Below are positions 62,886 to 64,000 of a stretch of DNA of 64,000 bases, piece after piece. Made by a program: the position numbers and the translations under genes. Under the pieces are notes generated by a model. The model saw nothing but the letters and a program-made list of their open reading frames with translations. It ran no database searches and was not told the DNA's origin. This DNA is from Micrococcaceae bacterium Sec5.8. Lineage in GTDB: Bacteria; Actinomycetota; Actinomycetes; Actinomycetales; Micrococcaceae. Location: NCBI GenBank assembly GCA_039636775.1, contig CP143429.1:1798001-1862000 (forward strand), in the 5' to 3' direction. Positions within the stretch are counted from its first letter, which is position 1. The number at the start of each line of letters is the position of its first letter.

Positions 62886-62979
62886 GGTATCCCATTAATC
62901 CGTCGCTGTAGCAGCTTAGATTGGTGATACCAATGTCATCTCCCCAAATGACCAGAATGTTCGGCTTACCGTTTGGCAT
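62886..62979 (-). pseudogene. Arylsulfatase 5' fragment
   Basis: Starts MPNGKPNILVIWGDDIGITN and runs to DGLMGY at the transposon end; AGGA lies upstream of the ATG. ILVIWGDDIG holds the sulfatase metal-binding Asp pair. The remaining gene is 19.4 kb away at 42185-43458. Confidence 0.92.
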
Positions 62980-63294
62980 GACATTCTTTCCTGGGCCGGC
63001 TTCATTGCCCGGATGGCGCCATCTCAAGGCCACACCCCTTGTGCCCGTCATGCTGGCGGGGCCGCCGGCGGGTGGGAAGACCCCGAGTTAACTCCTCACA
63101 GGATCTCCCCGGGCCCCGGCGGGATGGCGTTCGGCGAAACGTTCGAGACAGGATTTGCAGGCCTACGGTTGCTAACCTTGGCGACTTCCTCGGGGATCGC
63201 GATACGAACGAGGACGAGACCAGCCGCGAAGAGGCCCGTGAAGAGGACGCCCGCGATGGCTGCCGATCGGGGGTGGTCAGGCGGCGGAACTGCG
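62980..63294 (-). pseudogene. Possible truncated membrane-protein fragment
   Basis: A minus-strand stretch (about 63120-63270) encodes HPRSAAIAGVLFTGLFAAGL and VLVRIAIPEEVAKV, like the first helix of a multi-pass protein; it then reads into unrelated sequence and stops. There is no good start codon and no second helix. The rest of this interval, up to the sulfatase start, contains no gene I can support. Confidence 0.35.
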
Positions 63295-64000
63295 TCAGGG
63301 CCCGGGGTGGCCCGGCCACGCTTTGCCCACCCAGGGGTCATAGTCAGCAATGAGCTCATCCTGAGCCGGACGATCTTTTTCGGGAACATGCTGCAGGTTC
63401 ACCCGCACCCGGTACCAGAGCGAACTCGATCCGCGCATTCCGTCAACGAGAATGTCTGCAGGGTGCAGGGCCGCGGTGACGTCCTTATGCCGGCTCTTCC
63501 ATTCCTCGAGCGCCGCCAAGGCTTCGGGCTTGGTCTTCGTGCGTGCCAGCTCAATCAGGGGCATCACCGACTGCCGCCGGCCCGAGCCGTCCCCGCCGCG
63601 CGGCGGTTTCTCGGCGGGGCCCAACTCAGCGGCCAAGGTGAGGAGTCCTTCCAAGGAACCGACGGCGTCGTCGATCCCGGCGTGCGGGTCCCCGAGCGCG
63701 GCGAAGCGCTTGGGCACGGTGAGGACCGTGAACTCTTCCGGCCGGGCGGAGCGGACTTCGCCCCAGGTGAGCGGCGTCGAGACCCGGGCGTCGGGCAGGG
63801 GCCGAATGGAATACGCCGACGCCACGGTGCGGTCCTTGGCGTTTTGGTTGAAGTCGACAAACACACTCTCGCCGCGCTCTTCCTTCCACCACCGTGCGGT
63901 GGCGAGGCCCGGCGCGCGTTTTTCGACCTCGCGGGCGAGCGCCTCGGCGGCGAGCCGCACGTCGCGGTACGACCACCGGGGTGCGATGCGCACCAGGATT
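63295..64000 (-). CDS. ligD: LigD-type polymerase (primase) domain protein, partial
   Basis: The last 235 or so residues of a protein that runs past the window edge. It shows WSYRDVRLAAEALAREVEKR, TARWWKEERGESVFVDFNQN (catalytic Asp region), DRTVASAYSIRPLPDARVST and TPLTWGEV, all typical of the archaeo-eukaryotic primase-type polymerase domain used in bacterial non-homologous end joining. The C-terminal YRVRVNLQHVPEKDRPAQDEL extends past the domain. There is no ligase domain after it, so this is either a stand-alone polymerase or one in which other domains lie before it, beyond the edge. Confidence 0.88.
   Translation of the reverse strand, partial: ILVRIAPRWSYRDVRLAAEALAREVEKRAPGLATARWWKEERGESVFVDFNQNAKDRTVASAYSIRPLPDARVSTPLTWGEVRSARPEEFTVLTVPKRFAALGDPHAGIDDAVGSLEGLLTLAAELGPAEKPPRGGDGSGRRQSVMPLIELARTKTKPEALAALEEWKSRHKDVTAALHPADILVDGMRGSSSLWYRVRVNLQHVPEKDRPAQDELIADYDPWVGKAWPGHPGP

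Overview
The window is high-GC DNA from an actinobacterium, most likely an Arthrobacter/Pseudarthrobacter-type soil organism (inferred from protein style, the MSMEG_4193/DUF3090/SCO1664 triad, LigD-type end joining and a 7Fe ferredoxin). It mixes ordinary chromosomal operons with heavily rearranged accessory DNA. No rRNA, tRNA or CRISPR array was seen.

Layout. 0.3-1.8 kb: an IS3-family insertion sequence. 2.3-6.1 kb: two cell-wall-active proteins, a sugar O-acetyltransferase and a secreted PfpI-like protein that has lost its cysteine. 6.5-7.9 kb: a TerC membrane protein under a yybP-ykoY manganese riboswitch. 8.2-17.5 kb: a tightly coupled minus-strand catabolic cluster (MFS importer, FAD oxidoreductase, class III CoA-transferase, enoyl-CoA hydratase, DapA-family lyase, SDR, aldehyde dehydrogenase, ferredoxin) with an XRE-cupin regulator upstream; its substrate is not recognisable. 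17.7-22.2 kb: IS110 and beta-mannosidase relics flanking the conserved actinobacterial triad. 23.1-25.7 kb: thiMED under a TPP riboswitch. 25.8-35.6 kb: small membrane proteins, an EAL phosphodiesterase, an M20 amidohydrolase, an SRPBCC protein, DUF427 and a beta-hydroxyacid dehydrogenase-like enzyme.

35.6-41.6 kb holds a persulfide/sulfane-sulfur detoxification regulon: OsmC, thioredoxin, two rhodaneses, a TauE-type exporter, an MFS protein and an ETHE1-like dioxygenase-rhodanese fusion. Three G/C-rich palindromes of the CsoR/CstR type sit in the promoters, but no such regulator gene is present in the window.

43,459-62,885 is a complete 19,427-bp Tn3-family transposon with 38-bp terminal inverted repeats, tnpA, a res region and tnpR. 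It is flanked by the 5-bp duplication ggtat and interrupts an arylsulfatase gene; removing the element and one duplication restores the reading frame exactly. Cargo includes an RHS-repeat protein with a small membrane partner, a decayed IS21 element, a DUF2599 gene that is itself split by a second IS3 copy, a family of small secreted proteins, and an ECF sigma-factor locus with an 8-bp tandem duplication that breaks the sigma gene. Relics of older Tn3-type transposases, recombinases and a third terminal repeat show layered insertion. The right edge holds the sulfatase 5' end and part of a LigD polymerase domain gene.

All calls rest on reading translated sequence and motifs by eye; no database search was run.
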